Of a stretch of DNA of 64,000 nt, positions 1 through 8,953 are shown in pieces. Location: assembly GCA_035280425.1 (NCBI GenBank), contig DATEFW010000021.1, forward strand, positions 248,001 to 312,000, in the 5' to 3' direction. A model generated the notes under the pieces. That model made no database searches. It saw nothing but the letters and a program-made list of their open reading frames with translations, and had not been told where the DNA came from. This stretch comes from QHXW01 sp035280425. GTDB taxonomy: Bacteria; Acidobacteriota; Terriglobia; Bryobacterales; Bryobacteraceae. Each line of letters opens with the position of its first letter. The stretch's first letter is position 1. The position numbers and the translations under genes are program-made.

Positions 1-142
1 CGCTTTGCCTCTGGAAACCGATACGCCCATTGCTGTCGCAAGAAAAGTTCCAATGGTAGGAAGCAAACGGACGCGGAGTCTGAGTGTCCGGATTTGTCCA
101 AACTTACGCTGTTTCGGATTTAAGCCAGGTGAAAGCCGGGGC

Positions 143-1111
143 CTATTGAACGGGCGCGTAATAGCCGTGGCGCCACGCGGCGTGCGCCCCCGACTGGCTT
201 ACTTCGACGCGTACTTTTCGGTACTTGCCGTCATTTACCGGATTGCTGGAGTAGTAGCCGAGAACATACTGGCTGCGCAGTTCACGGCTGAGCTTCTCGA
301 TCGCATCCGGCAAATCGTCCAGCTTGTGGACGCGAATCATCTTGCCTCCCGATTCAGCGGAAATTTGCTCGAGTAGCCGTGAGCCTTGCAGCATGCCGAG
401 GGCGAGCCCGATGGAGTAAACGCGAACATCGGCCTCTTTGATGAGTTCTCTGATCTCGGCCCGGGAGTATCGGCTGTTATTGTCGCCTCCGTCGCTTAGG
501 ATCAGTAGTGCCCGGCGAGCGTTTCTGGCTTTTTTCATCTGGTGGACTCCAAGATAGATGGCGTCGTGGAGCGCCGTCCAGCCGCCGGGCCGGATCGAGT
601 GCAGCCAGCTTGAGAGCTCCTCAATATCGTCCGTGAAACCGGTTACCAGACGGGGCCGGTCGCTGAAACGCACCAGCAAAAATTCATCGCCGGGCTGAGT
701 CGTTGTGAATAACTGCTCGATGGCACCGACGGAGGTTTCGATCTTGTCGCGCATGCTGCCACTCGCGTCGAAAATCAGCCCAACCGAGGCCGGAGCATCC
801 TCGCCGGAAAGGTAAACAATTTTCTGCTCCACATTGTCTTCGTATAAATGGAAATCCGTTTTTTGCAAACCCTCGATGGGCCGCTCCCACAGATCCGTAA
901 CACTCACAGGAATCTGCACGACCTTAACATCCAGACGGATGGAGGCGGCATTTGCGGAGTCGCGAGCAGGCTCGCGGGGAATGATGGCGACGCGAGTCTC
1001 TCCGGAATGGCCCAGTTCCTCAGCTAAACCCATCGCCAGCCAGGGGCTGAGAGCACCTGTTACCGCCACCAAAACGAGCCTTGAAACCCGACCGACTCCC
1101 CGAGATCCCAT
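143..1111 (-). CDS. Secreted VWFA-related domain protein (Acidobacteria type)
   Basis: This is a 322-residue exported protein with a von Willebrand factor A domain. A hydrophobic N-terminal segment (residues 11-30) follows a basic n-region and serves as a signal peptide or anchor. The MIDAS motif FDASGSM lies at about 114-120. A TALHDAI threonine near 180 and an LSDGGDNN aspartate near 205 complete the metal site. Length and layout match the VWFA-related family that is greatly expanded in Acidobacteria; its ligands are unknown, and binding or adhesion outside the membrane is inferred. The gene is read leftwards, away from the next gene, with about 100 bp between the two starts, so it is probably transcribed alone. 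Confidence 0.85.
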   Translation of the reverse strand: MGSRGVGRVSRLVLVAVTGALSPWLAMGLAEELGHSGETRVAIIPREPARDSANAASIRLDVKVVQIPVSVTDLWERPIEGLQKTDFHLYEDNVEQKIVYLSGEDAPASVGLIFDASGSMRDKIETSVGAIEQLFTTTQPGDEFLLVRFSDRPRLVTGFTDDIEELSSWLHSIRPGGWTALHDAIYLGVHQMKKARNARRALLILSDGGDNNSRYSRAEIRELIKEADVRVYSIGLALGMLQGSRLLEQISAESGGKMIRVHKLDDLPDAIEKLSRELRSQYVLGYYSSNPVNDGKYRKVRVEVSQSGAHAAWRHGYYAPVQ

Positions 1112-1213
1112 GAATCACCCCTATCCGGCCCGTCGCCGGAAACGTTCCAGTATATGCCCGCTGCCGGCTGGCTGCAGATTGGTGTAAAGTGCTAGGCATC
1201 TGGGGAACTGCTC

Positions 1214-2377
1214 ATGGCGAACAAGAAGCTGAATATCGGGCTCATTGGCTACGGATTCATGGGGCGTACGCATTCCAACGCGTTTGCCAGGGTCAACCAG
1301 TTTTTTGATCTGGATTACCAGCCGGTGCTGAAAGCTGTGTGCGCGCGCGATGGCGCGAAAGCCCGCGCCTTCGCCGCGCAATGGGGCTATGAATCGGTCG
1401 AGACCGACTGGCGCAAGCTGGTTGCGCGCAAGGATATCGATCTCATTGACATCGCCAGCCCGAACAACACGCACGCCGAGATCGCGATTACCGCTGCCGG
1501 CGCACGCAAGATGGTGCTCTGCGAAAAGCCGTTGGGATTGAACGCCGCCGAATCGGAGCGCATGGTGGAGGCCGTGGAAAAAGCCGGGGTCGCCAACATG
1601 GTCTGGTATAACTACCGGCGCGTCCCCGCCGTCACCCTGGCCAAGCAGTTAATCGACGAAGGCCGGCTCGGCCGCATTTTTCATTACCGCGCGAAGTTTC
1701 TACAGGACTGGACGATCTCCAAGGACCTGCCGCAAGGCGGGCAGGCGCTGTGGCGGCTCGATGTCAACGTAGCCGGCTCCGGCGTTACCGGCGACCTGCT
1801 GGCGCATTGTATCGACACCGCCATGTGGCTCAATGGCTCGATCGACCGGGTGAGCGCCATGACCGAAACGTTTATCAAAGAGCGCAAACACAACCTGACC
1901 GGCAAAGTGGAACGCGTAGGCATCGACGATGCCAGTGCATTCCTCGCGCGTTTTTCGAACGGCTCGCTCGCGACCTTCGAGGCCACCCGATATGCGCGCG
2001 GCCACAAGGCGCTTTACACTTTCGAGATCAACGGCGAGAACGCCTCCATTTTTTGGGACCTTCACGATCTGCACCGGCTGCAATATTTCGACCACCGCGA
2101 CGAAGGCCGCGTGCGCGGGTGGCGCTCGCTGCACATCACCGACGGCGATCACCCTTACATGAAGCACTGGTGGGTGCCCGGGCTGCAGATCGGGTACGAG
2201 CACACTTTTGTCCACCAGGTGGCGGACCTGCTCGAAGGATTGAGCAAGGGAAAAGTCCCGGGACCGAACTTCCGTGAAGGCCTAGCCACCGATTACGTCA
2301 CCGATGCCGTCCTGCGCTCGGCGCGCAGCGGCCGCTGGGAGCAGGTCAAAGAAGCGGCAAAGCGACAGGCGGGCTAA
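1214..2377 (+). CDS. Gfo/Idh/MocA family NAD(P)-dependent oxidoreductase
   Basis: The 387-residue protein opens with a Rossmann fold containing GLIGYGFMG at residues 9-17. It carries the family's CEKPLG motif near 110, whose lysine is catalytic, and the usual C-terminal alpha/beta substrate domain. Members oxidise or reduce sugars, inositols and related polyols with NAD(P); the substrate here cannot be read from sequence. The length is typical. An ATG start with GGGGA seven bases upstream supports the chosen start. It has no same-strand neighbour close by, so it is probably monocistronic and cytoplasmic (no signal peptide). Confidence 0.9.
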   Translation: MANKKLNIGLIGYGFMGRTHSNAFARVNQFFDLDYQPVLKAVCARDGAKARAFAAQWGYESVETDWRKLVARKDIDLIDIASPNNTHAEIAITAAGARKMVLCEKPLGLNAAESERMVEAVEKAGVANMVWYNYRRVPAVTLAKQLIDEGRLGRIFHYRAKFLQDWTISKDLPQGGQALWRLDVNVAGSGVTGDLLAHCIDTAMWLNGSIDRVSAMTETFIKERKHNLTGKVERVGIDDASAFLARFSNGSLATFEATRYARGHKALYTFEINGENASIFWDLHDLHRLQYFDHRDEGRVRGWRSLHITDGDHPYMKHWWVPGLQIGYEHTFVHQVADLLEGLSKGKVPGPNFREGLATDYVTDAVLRSARSGRWEQVKEAAKRQAG

Positions 2378-2380
2378 AAT

Positions 2381-2665
2381 TCATATCCGGCGCGATTCTT
2401 CAAGCGTTCGACGCAGGATAGGCAGCATGGCCCGATCCTTTTCGCCCGCAGTTTCTTCTTTGACGGCGATGACCGTTTCTAATATCGCGGCGAGCAGGCG
2501 AGTAAGATTCACGGGTGCAGTCCCGTAAAGCACGTCGACGTCAAATGTCATAATGGGCGCGCCCTGAATGACCGCCGCCACTCCTTCGACCAGGATGAAA
2601 TCAACTTTGTGATTGCTGAGGACCGGCAGGATGGGAAGGAAGTTGGGTTTGAGAGTTTCGGGCAC
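2381..2665 (-). CDS. Nucleotidyltransferase-like protein, internally shortened
   Basis: This 94-residue protein looks like the two ends of a MNT/AbiEii-type nucleotidyltransferase joined together. The first half has VDFILVEGVAAVIQGAP followed by TFDVDV, corresponding to the GG...T.D.D active-site strand. The end reads IAVKEE...GEKDRAMLPILRRTLEE, the usual C-terminus of full-length relatives of about 150 residues. Roughly 60 residues between these parts seem absent, with the frame kept. The normal GG is EG here. It overlaps the end of the gene before it by 65 bases. Catalytic activity is doubtful. The family assignment is from recognised motifs, not from a search. Confidence 0.6.
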   Translation of the reverse strand: MPETLKPNFLPILPVLSNHKVDFILVEGVAAVIQGAPIMTFDVDVLYGTAPVNLTRLLAAILETVIAVKEETAGEKDRAMLPILRRTLEESRRI

Positions 2666-2813
2666 GGATCATGACCACAGAATCGACGTACTGCTGTAGC
2701 GCCTCCAGCCGTTGCGCCGGAGTTAAGGATAGCATCCAGCGGATCAGCGTGAGATCCACGCCGTCTTCAGAATAAGCCGGAAGATCATTTACATTCGTGC
2801 AGGTCAGGTCCAT
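2601..2813 (-). CDS. Small conserved protein paired with nucleotidyltransferase
   Basis: This 70-residue protein contains VDLTLIRWMLSLTPAQRLEAL, a segment I recognise from small proteins encoded just before nucleotidyltransferase-like genes. That arrangement suggests a partner or antitoxin-like role, but this is inference. I chose the ATG at 2813 (GAGAG directly upstream) over a TTG six codons earlier. It begins 35 bases after the gltD stop on the same strand, so it could be read through from gltBD. Its tail (QTQLPSHPAG...) is unusual for the family and lies in the 65-base overlap with the next gene, perhaps a result of local rearrangement. Confidence 0.5.
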   Translation of the reverse strand: MDLTCTNVNDLPAYSEDGVDLTLIRWMLSLTPAQRLEALQQYVDSVVMIRARNSQTQLPSHPAGPQQSQS

Positions 2814-2848
2814 CTCTCGACAGGATAGCAAGGTGCCTTCAGCGGGCT

Positions 2849-4264
2849 TTATCCCAACTTCGTCCCGCCGGTCAGATACTGGTCCACACCCCGCGCGGCT
2901 TTGCGCCCTTCGCTGATCGCCCAGACCACCAGCGACTGACCGCGACGCATGTCGCCGGCCGCGAACACGCCTGGCACCGACGACATATGGTTCTCATCGG
3001 TCGCCACGTTGCCGCGCGCATCGAGCTTCACGCCCAACTGCTCGATCATGCCGTTGCGGACCGGCCCGAGAAAACCCATGGCCAGCAGCACCAGCTCGGC
3101 GTCCAATGTGAATTCGGTGCCAGGAACCGGCTCGAACTTGGGTGGCGGGCCCACGCGCACGCCGTGCAATTGGCGCACGTTGCCATTCTCGTCGCCGGCG
3201 AATTTGGTGGTTGCCACGCTCCATTCGCGAACGCCGCCTTCTTCGTGCGCGCCTTCGATGCGCAATTGCATGGGCCAAAGCGGCCAGGGCGTGAGCGGCG
3301 AGCGATCCGTGGGCGGCATCGGCAGCAGCTCGAACTGGTGCACGGAGCGAGCCTTCTGGCGATGCACCGTGCCCAAACAATCGGCGCCGGTATCGCCGCC
3401 GCCAATAATGACGACGCGCTTGCCGGTTGCGAGAATTTGGTTCGCCACCGCATCGCCTTCGCAGATTTTGTTCTGCTGCGGCAGGTACTCCATCGCGAAA
3501 TGAATGCCGCGCAATTCGCGCCCGGGCACGTTCAGATCGCGGGGCCATTCGGCGCCGCCCGAAAGCAGAATGGCGTCGAACTCCTTGCGGAGATCCTCGA
3601 CCGGCACATTGTGCCCCACGTGCGAATTAGGCCGGAACTCGACGCCTTCGGCTGACATCTGTTCGATTCGCCGGTCAATCAGATGCTTCTCCATCTTGAA
3701 ATTGGGAATGCCGTAGCGCAAGAGGCCGCCGATCCGGTCGTTTTTCTCGAACAAGGTCACCCAGTGCCCGGCGCGGCACAACTGTTGTGAGGCGGCCAGG
3801 CCGGCAGGCCCTGATCCGATCACCGCCACGCGCTTGCCCGTGCGCAATGCCGGCGGCTCCGGACGGATCCAGCCTTCGGCAAAACCCCGGTCGACGATCG
3901 TTTTTTCGATTTGCTTAATCGTCACCGCCGGTTCATTGATGCCAAGCACGCACGCTGCCTCGCATGGCGCCGGACAGATGCGTCCCGTGAATTCCGGAAA
4001 ATTGTTGGTCGAATGCAGCACACGGACCGCTTCCTGCCAGCGGCCGCGGTAAACCAGATCATTCCAGTCGGGAATAATGTTGTTCAGCGGGCAGCCGGTA
4101 TGGCAGAACGGCACCCCGCAATCCATGCAGCGCGCCCCTTGCGTGCGGATCTTCTCTTCAGGAAAGTCCAGATAAATCTCGAACCAATCGTTGATCCGCT
4201 CGGTGACCGGCCGCCGCTTGGGCGTCTCCCGCGTGAATTCCATGAAGCCGCTGTCTTTACCCAT
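2849..4264 (-). CDS. gltD: Glutamate synthase small subunit (NADPH)
   Basis: GltD passes electrons from NADPH through FAD and two [4Fe-4S] clusters to the large subunit GltB, which makes two glutamates from glutamine and 2-oxoglutarate. The 471-residue protein has the N-terminal cluster cysteines CMDCGVPFCHTGC and CPAPCEAAC, an FAD-binding GSGPAGLAA near 145 and a second dinucleotide fold GGGDTGADC near 290. The ATG at 4264 overlaps the gltB stop by eight bases (ATGGGTAA), giving translational coupling. The open frame extends 62 codons further upstream inside gltB, but that part is not GltD-like. Length is normal for the family. Confidence 0.95.
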   Translation of the reverse strand: MGKDSGFMEFTRETPKRRPVTERINDWFEIYLDFPEEKIRTQGARCMDCGVPFCHTGCPLNNIIPDWNDLVYRGRWQEAVRVLHSTNNFPEFTGRICPAPCEAACVLGINEPAVTIKQIEKTIVDRGFAEGWIRPEPPALRTGKRVAVIGSGPAGLAASQQLCRAGHWVTLFEKNDRIGGLLRYGIPNFKMEKHLIDRRIEQMSAEGVEFRPNSHVGHNVPVEDLRKEFDAILLSGGAEWPRDLNVPGRELRGIHFAMEYLPQQNKICEGDAVANQILATGKRVVIIGGGDTGADCLGTVHRQKARSVHQFELLPMPPTDRSPLTPWPLWPMQLRIEGAHEEGGVREWSVATTKFAGDENGNVRQLHGVRVGPPPKFEPVPGTEFTLDAELVLLAMGFLGPVRNGMIEQLGVKLDARGNVATDENHMSSVPGVFAAGDMRRGQSLVVWAISEGRKAARGVDQYLTGGTKLG

Positions 4265-7200
4265 GCAGCACCTGCGTCGCCGCCTTGGCTTGTGCCGGAA
4301 CCGGCGTATAGATCTTCGCCGCTCTCGGCACGCCGAGCACACGCTTGTATTCGTGCGGGAAAACTTTGACGAATTTCGGCAGCATGGACGTCCAGTTATC
4401 CAGAATCCACTCAGCGCGCGGACTGCCTGTGTATTCGAAATGACGTGCAATCAAGCCGCGCAGCAGCTCGATATCCGCCTTGTCCATCACCGGCTCGAGA
4501 TCCACGCCGGCGACGTTGCAGCGCCGCTCGGCGAAATCGCCCCGCTCATCGAGCACATAGGCGACGCCGCCGCTCATCCCCGCTGCGAAATTACGGCCGG
4601 CTTTTCCCAGCACCACGACCGTGCCTTTGGTCATGTACTCGCAGCCGTGATCCCCCACGCCTTCCACCACCGCTGTAGCGCCCGAGTTCCGCACCGCAAA
4701 CCGCTCCCCCGCCATGCCGTTGAAATATGCCTCGCCGCTCGTAGCGCCGTAAAGCACGACGTTGCCGATCAGTATGTTCTCTTCGGGCAGAAATGTTGAC
4801 GCCCGCGGCGGGAACACGATCAGCTTTCCGCCGGAAAGCCCCTTGCCGGTGTAGTCGTTCGCGTCTCCTTCGAGCGCCAGTGTAACGCCTTCCGCCAAAA
4901 AGGCTCCGAAGCTCTGCCCTGCCGACCCGGTGAACTCGAACCGGATCGTGTCGTCCGGAAGTCCCGCCGATCCGTAGCGGCGCGCGATCTCGCCCGAAAG
5001 CATCGCGCCTACCGTCCGGTGCACGTTGCGGATCGGCAGCTTGATTTCGATGGGAGTCCGGTTCTCGAGCGCCTCGCGCGCATGCTCGATCAGTTGATAA
5101 TCCAACGCGTTCTTCAGCCCGTGATCCTGATCCTGTACGCGCCGCCGCGCGACGCGCTCCGGCATTGGCGGGTTGTAGAGAATCGCGGAATAGTCGAGCC
5201 CCCGCGCTTTCCAGTGCTCGACTGCGGGGCGCATATCCAGCATGTCTACCCGCCCCACCATCTCCTTGATCGTGCGGAAACCCAGTTGCGCCATGATCTG
5301 CCGCAATTGCTCCGCAATGAAAAAGAAAAAGTTGATGACGTGTTCCGGCTGGCCTTGGAATTTCTTGCGCAGCTCGGGATCCTGCGTAGCAATTCCGACC
5401 GGGCAGGTGTTCAGATGACACTTGCGCATCATGATGCAACCGAGCGCCACCAGCGGCGCGGTCGAGAAGCCGAACTCTTCCGCACCCAGCAGCGCGGCGA
5501 TGGCAACATCGCGGCCGGTCTGCAATTTGCCGTCGGTTTGCACGATGATTCGCCCGCGCAGGTCGTTCATGACGAGTACTTGCTGCGTTTCCGCCAGCCC
5601 CAGTTCCCACGGAATCCCGGAGTGCTGGAGCGATGTCAGCGGCGATGCGCCCGTTCCCCCGTCATGCCCGCTGATGAGCACCACGTCGGCGTGCGCTTTC
5701 GCCACGCCCGCGGCCACCGTGCCCACCCCGACCTCCGCCACCAGCTTCACCGAGATGCGCGCCTGCGGATTCGCGTTTTTCAAGTCATAGATCAGTTGTG
5801 CCAGGTCTTCAATCGAGTAAATATCGTGATGCGGCGGCGGGGAAATCAGTCCAACCCCCGGGATCGAGTGCCGCACCCGCGCAATTACTTCATCCACTTT
5901 ATGGCCCGGAAGCTGGCCGCCCTCACCCGGCTTAGCGCCCTGCGCCATCTTGATCTGCAGTTCCTCGGCGTTCACCAGGTAATTTGTGGTTACGCCAAAA
6001 CGCGCCGAAGCGACCTGTTTAATCGCGCTGCGCCGCCAATCGCCGTTCGGATCGCGCTGGAAACGCGCTTCATCTTCCCCGCCTTCTCCGGTGTTGGAAC
6101 GGCCGCCGATGCGGTTCATGGCGATGGCAATGGTCTCGTGCGTCTCTTTGCTGATCGAGCCGAACGACATCGCCCCCGTCGCGAAGCGCCTTACAATCTC
6201 GCTCGCGGGCTCGACTTCGTCGAGAGGCGCCGGCCGCGCGGATTTCTTGAACTCCATCAGGCCGCGCAGCGTGCAGTGCTGCCTGTTCTGGTTATTGATC
6301 AGGTCCGCGTATTCCTGAAACGTCTGAAAGTTCCGCTGCTGTACGGCATGTTGCAGCTTCGAAACAGTGAGCGGGTTAAACAGGTGATATTCGCCGCGCA
6401 CGCGGTATTGGTAATTGCCGCCCACCGCCAGTTCCGTCTCGAAATCTGTAACGGGACGGAAGGCATGTTCGTGCTTGCGCCGGGCTTCCTCGGCCAGCAC
6501 ATCCAGCCCCACGCCCTCCACGCGCGACGCCGTGCCGGTGAAGTATTTGTCCACCAGCGCTTTGTTCAGGCCAATCGCCTCAAACACCTGCGCGCCCCGA
6601 TAGCTCTGCAAGGTGGAGATGCCCATCTTGGACGCAACTTTGAGCAGCCCCTTGTTGATCGACTTGACGTAATTCTTGAGCGCCTGGTCGAACGTCACGC
6701 CTTCCGGCATTAGCCCCTTGTTGGCCATGTCCTCGAGCGTTTCGATCGCCAGATAAGGATTCACGGCGCTCGCGCCATATCCGACCAGCAGGCAGAAATG
6801 CATCACCTCGCGCGGCTCGCCGGTCTCCATGATCAGCGCCACTTGCGTGCGCGTTTTCTCCCGGACCAGATGGTTGTGAACCGCGGTAAGCGCCAGCAGG
6901 CTGGGAATCGGCGCGTAATCCTCATCCACTCCGCGATCCGAGAGAATGATCATCGTGTAGCCGTTCTTGATGGCTAACGATGCGCGCCGGCACAGTCCGT
7001 CCAGAGCTCGCTCGAGTTCTTTTTCGCCGCCATCGGCGCGGAATAAAGCCGGTAGCGTGGTACACAGATAATCGCCTTGCGAAACCCGGCGCAGCCGTTC
7101 CAGATCCCGATTGGTGAGAATGGGATGCGGCATCCGCAGTGTATGGCAGTGCTGCGGCGTCTCATCGAGAATGTTCCGCTCGGTCCCGATGTAGCTGATG

Positions 7201-8843
7201 AGCGACATCACCATTTCTTCGCGGATGGGGTCGATCGGGGGATTCGTGACTTGCGCGAAAAGCTGTTTGAAATAATGAAACAGGGGCTGCGGCTTATCCG
7301 AAAGGCACGCCAGCGGCGTATCGATGCCCATCGAGCCGATCGGCTCTTCGCCTTTCGCCGCCATGGGCGCGAGCAAAATGCGCAAGTCTTCATCGGTATA
7401 GCCGAAGGCACGCTGCCGCATCAGGATCGTTTCGGGATCGTAGCCGTAGACGCGCGGCGGCTCCGGCAGGTCCTTCAGATGGATCTGGTTTTCCTTCAGC
7501 CATTGCGCGTAGGGGCGCCGCGAGTACAGCCGCCGCTTGAGTTCTTTATCGGGAACGATTTCGCCTGCCACGGTATCGACCAGCAGCATCTTGCCCGGCT
7601 GCAGCCGGCCCTTCATGCGCACGTCCTCCGGCTTGATGGGCAGCACGCCGGTCTCCGAAGCCATTACCACCAGATCGTCGTGCGTCACCAGATATCGCGC
7701 CGGGCGCAATCCGTTGCGGTCGAGCGTCGCGCCGATCACGCGGCCGTCGGTGAACGCGATGGCGGCCGGGCCGTCCCACGGTTCCATAAGGGAGGCGTGG
7801 TACTCGTAGAACGCCTTTTTCTCCGGGTTCATGTGCTCATTCGAAGCCCAGGCTTCCGGAATCAGCATGGCCATGGCGTGTGGCAGTTCGCGTCCTGCGA
7901 GATACAGCAGCTCGAGAACGTTGTCGAAGCTCGCCGAATCGCTCCCGCCGGGCGTAACGATGGGAAACAGCTTCTTGATGTCGTCGCCGAACAGCGGTGA
8001 AGCCAGAATCGACTGCCGAGCGTACATCCAGTTCACATTGCCCTTGAGTGTATTGATTTCGCCGTTGTGCGCAATGTATCGGTAGGGATGCGCGAGCTGC
8101 CAGCTCGGAAAAGTGTTCGTCGAAAAGCGCTGATGTACCAGGCACAGCGCACTCATCACATCCGGATCGGAAAGCTCTTCGTAGAATTTTGCGATTTGCG
8201 GCGCCAGCAGCAGGCCCTTGTAGATGATCGTGCGGCAGGAAAGCGACGGCAGATAGAAGAACTCTTTGTCCGGAATGTCGGAGGCGGCGATTTCGATCTC
8301 CGCGCGCTTGCGAACAACATAGAGTTTGCGCTCGAGAGCATCCTCGGTCATGTCCGCGGCCCGGCCGACGAACATCTGCTCGATATACGGCTGGGAATTG
8401 CGCGCCACGCGTCCGATGGCCGACCCGTCGATCGGCGTGTCGCGCCAGCCCAGCACACTGAGGCCTTCTTCGCGCGCGATGCGCTCCAGAATTCCTTCCG
8501 CCTGTAACCGCTGGTGTTTCTCGACCGGCAAAAAAACCATGCCGACGCCGTATTCCCCCGGATTTGGAAGAGCAAAACCCAATTTGGCGCACTCGCGCAC
8601 AAAAAATTTATGCGGGATCTGGATCAGCACACCTGCGCCGTCGCCCGTTTCCGGATCGCATCCGCACGCGCCGCGGTGCGTCAAGTTGACCAGAACCTGG
8701 ATGCCTTTGACGATGATGTCGTGCGATTTCTGGCCTTTGATGTTGGCCACGAATCCGATGCCGCACGCATCGTGCTCGTGGGCCGGGTGGTACAGGCCTT
8801 GCGGGGCGGGTAGACCGATGCGTTGGGCCGGGTCCATCGTCAT
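4257..8843 (-). CDS. gltB: Glutamate synthase large subunit
   Basis: GltB carries the glutamine amidotransferase and FMN synthase domains of GOGAT, the main ammonia-assimilating route with glutamine synthetase. The 1528-residue protein has the amidotransferase Cys27 in HEHDACGIGF, exposed after removal of a short propeptide. It then has the central domain, the FMN/2-oxoglutarate domain (GEGGEDEARF, PGEGGQLPG), the 3Fe-4S cysteines in CHLNTCPVG and the C-terminal beta-helix (GXXG repeats). The ATG at 8843 has GGAG six bases upstream, so I prefer it to an upstream start at 8882. It is the first gene of the gltBD operon and diverges from a LysR gene, its likely regulator. Confidence 0.97.
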   Translation of the reverse strand: MTMDPAQRIGLPAPQGLYHPAHEHDACGIGFVANIKGQKSHDIIVKGIQVLVNLTHRGACGCDPETGDGAGVLIQIPHKFFVRECAKLGFALPNPGEYGVGMVFLPVEKHQRLQAEGILERIAREEGLSVLGWRDTPIDGSAIGRVARNSQPYIEQMFVGRAADMTEDALERKLYVVRKRAEIEIAASDIPDKEFFYLPSLSCRTIIYKGLLLAPQIAKFYEELSDPDVMSALCLVHQRFSTNTFPSWQLAHPYRYIAHNGEINTLKGNVNWMYARQSILASPLFGDDIKKLFPIVTPGGSDSASFDNVLELLYLAGRELPHAMAMLIPEAWASNEHMNPEKKAFYEYHASLMEPWDGPAAIAFTDGRVIGATLDRNGLRPARYLVTHDDLVVMASETGVLPIKPEDVRMKGRLQPGKMLLVDTVAGEIVPDKELKRRLYSRRPYAQWLKENQIHLKDLPEPPRVYGYDPETILMRQRAFGYTDEDLRILLAPMAAKGEEPIGSMGIDTPLACLSDKPQPLFHYFKQLFAQVTNPPIDPIREEMVMSLISYIGTERNILDETPQHCHTLRMPHPILTNRDLERLRRVSQGDYLCTTLPALFRADGGEKELERALDGLCRRASLAIKNGYTMIILSDRGVDEDYAPIPSLLALTAVHNHLVREKTRTQVALIMETGEPREVMHFCLLVGYGASAVNPYLAIETLEDMANKGLMPEGVTFDQALKNYVKSINKGLLKVASKMGISTLQSYRGAQVFEAIGLNKALVDKYFTGTASRVEGVGLDVLAEEARRKHEHAFRPVTDFETELAVGGNYQYRVRGEYHLFNPLTVSKLQHAVQQRNFQTFQEYADLINNQNRQHCTLRGLMEFKKSARPAPLDEVEPASEIVRRFATGAMSFGSISKETHETIAIAMNRIGGRSNTGEGGEDEARFQRDPNGDWRRSAIKQVASARFGVTTNYLVNAEELQIKMAQGAKPGEGGQLPGHKVDEVIARVRHSIPGVGLISPPPHHDIYSIEDLAQLIYDLKNANPQARISVKLVAEVGVGTVAAGVAKAHADVVLISGHDGGTGASPLTSLQHSGIPWELGLAETQQVLVMNDLRGRIIVQTDGKLQTGRDVAIAALLGAEEFGFSTAPLVALGCIMMRKCHLNTCPVGIATQDPELRKKFQGQPEHVINFFFFIAEQLRQIMAQLGFRTIKEMVGRVDMLDMRPAVEHWKARGLDYSAILYNPPMPERVARRRVQDQDHGLKNALDYQLIEHAREALENRTPIEIKLPIRNVHRTVGAMLSGEIARRYGSAGLPDDTIRFEFTGSAGQSFGAFLAEGVTLALEGDANDYTGKGLSGGKLIVFPPRASTFLPEENILIGNVVLYGATSGEAYFNGMAGERFAVRNSGATAVVEGVGDHGCEYMTKGTVVVLGKAGRNFAAGMSGGVAYVLDERGDFAERRCNVAGVDLEPVMDKADIELLRGLIARHFEYTGSPRAEWILDNWTSMLPKFVKVFPHEYKRVLGVPRAAKIYTPVPAQAKAATQVLHG

Positions 8844-8872
8844 TGGGTGCTCCAAACAGGGGGAGTTGAATA

Positions 8873-8901
8873 AATATACCAACTTAAGAATTATAAGGCA
8901 A
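8873..8901 (-). promoter_or_regulatory. Likely sigma-70 promoter of gltBD
   Basis: On the minus strand a TTGCCT hexamer (8896-8901) is followed after 17 bases by TATATT (8873-8878), about 30 bases before the gltB start. Spacing and position are good for a housekeeping promoter. The 110-bp divergent gap is AT-rich compared with its surroundings and probably also holds the LysR binding site; no clear T-N11-A palindrome was fixed by eye. Confidence 0.5.
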
Positions 8902-8953
8902 CAGGAATTTATCTTAGGCTTGACATTAGGAACGCTTATGTTAGGATAATCAC

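Noticed and set aside
1..142. Possible gene at the left edge
   Set aside because: The plus-strand frame from base 5 runs antisense into the VWA gene and has no features; no other coding signal is seen.
5019..6713. 564-codon open frame opposite gltB
   Set aside because: Antisense shadow of a strongly conserved gene; composition (Arg, His, Ala) and lack of domains argue against coding.
7077..8000. 307-codon open frame opposite gltB
   Set aside because: Also antisense to gltB, with no ribosome site or recognisable family.
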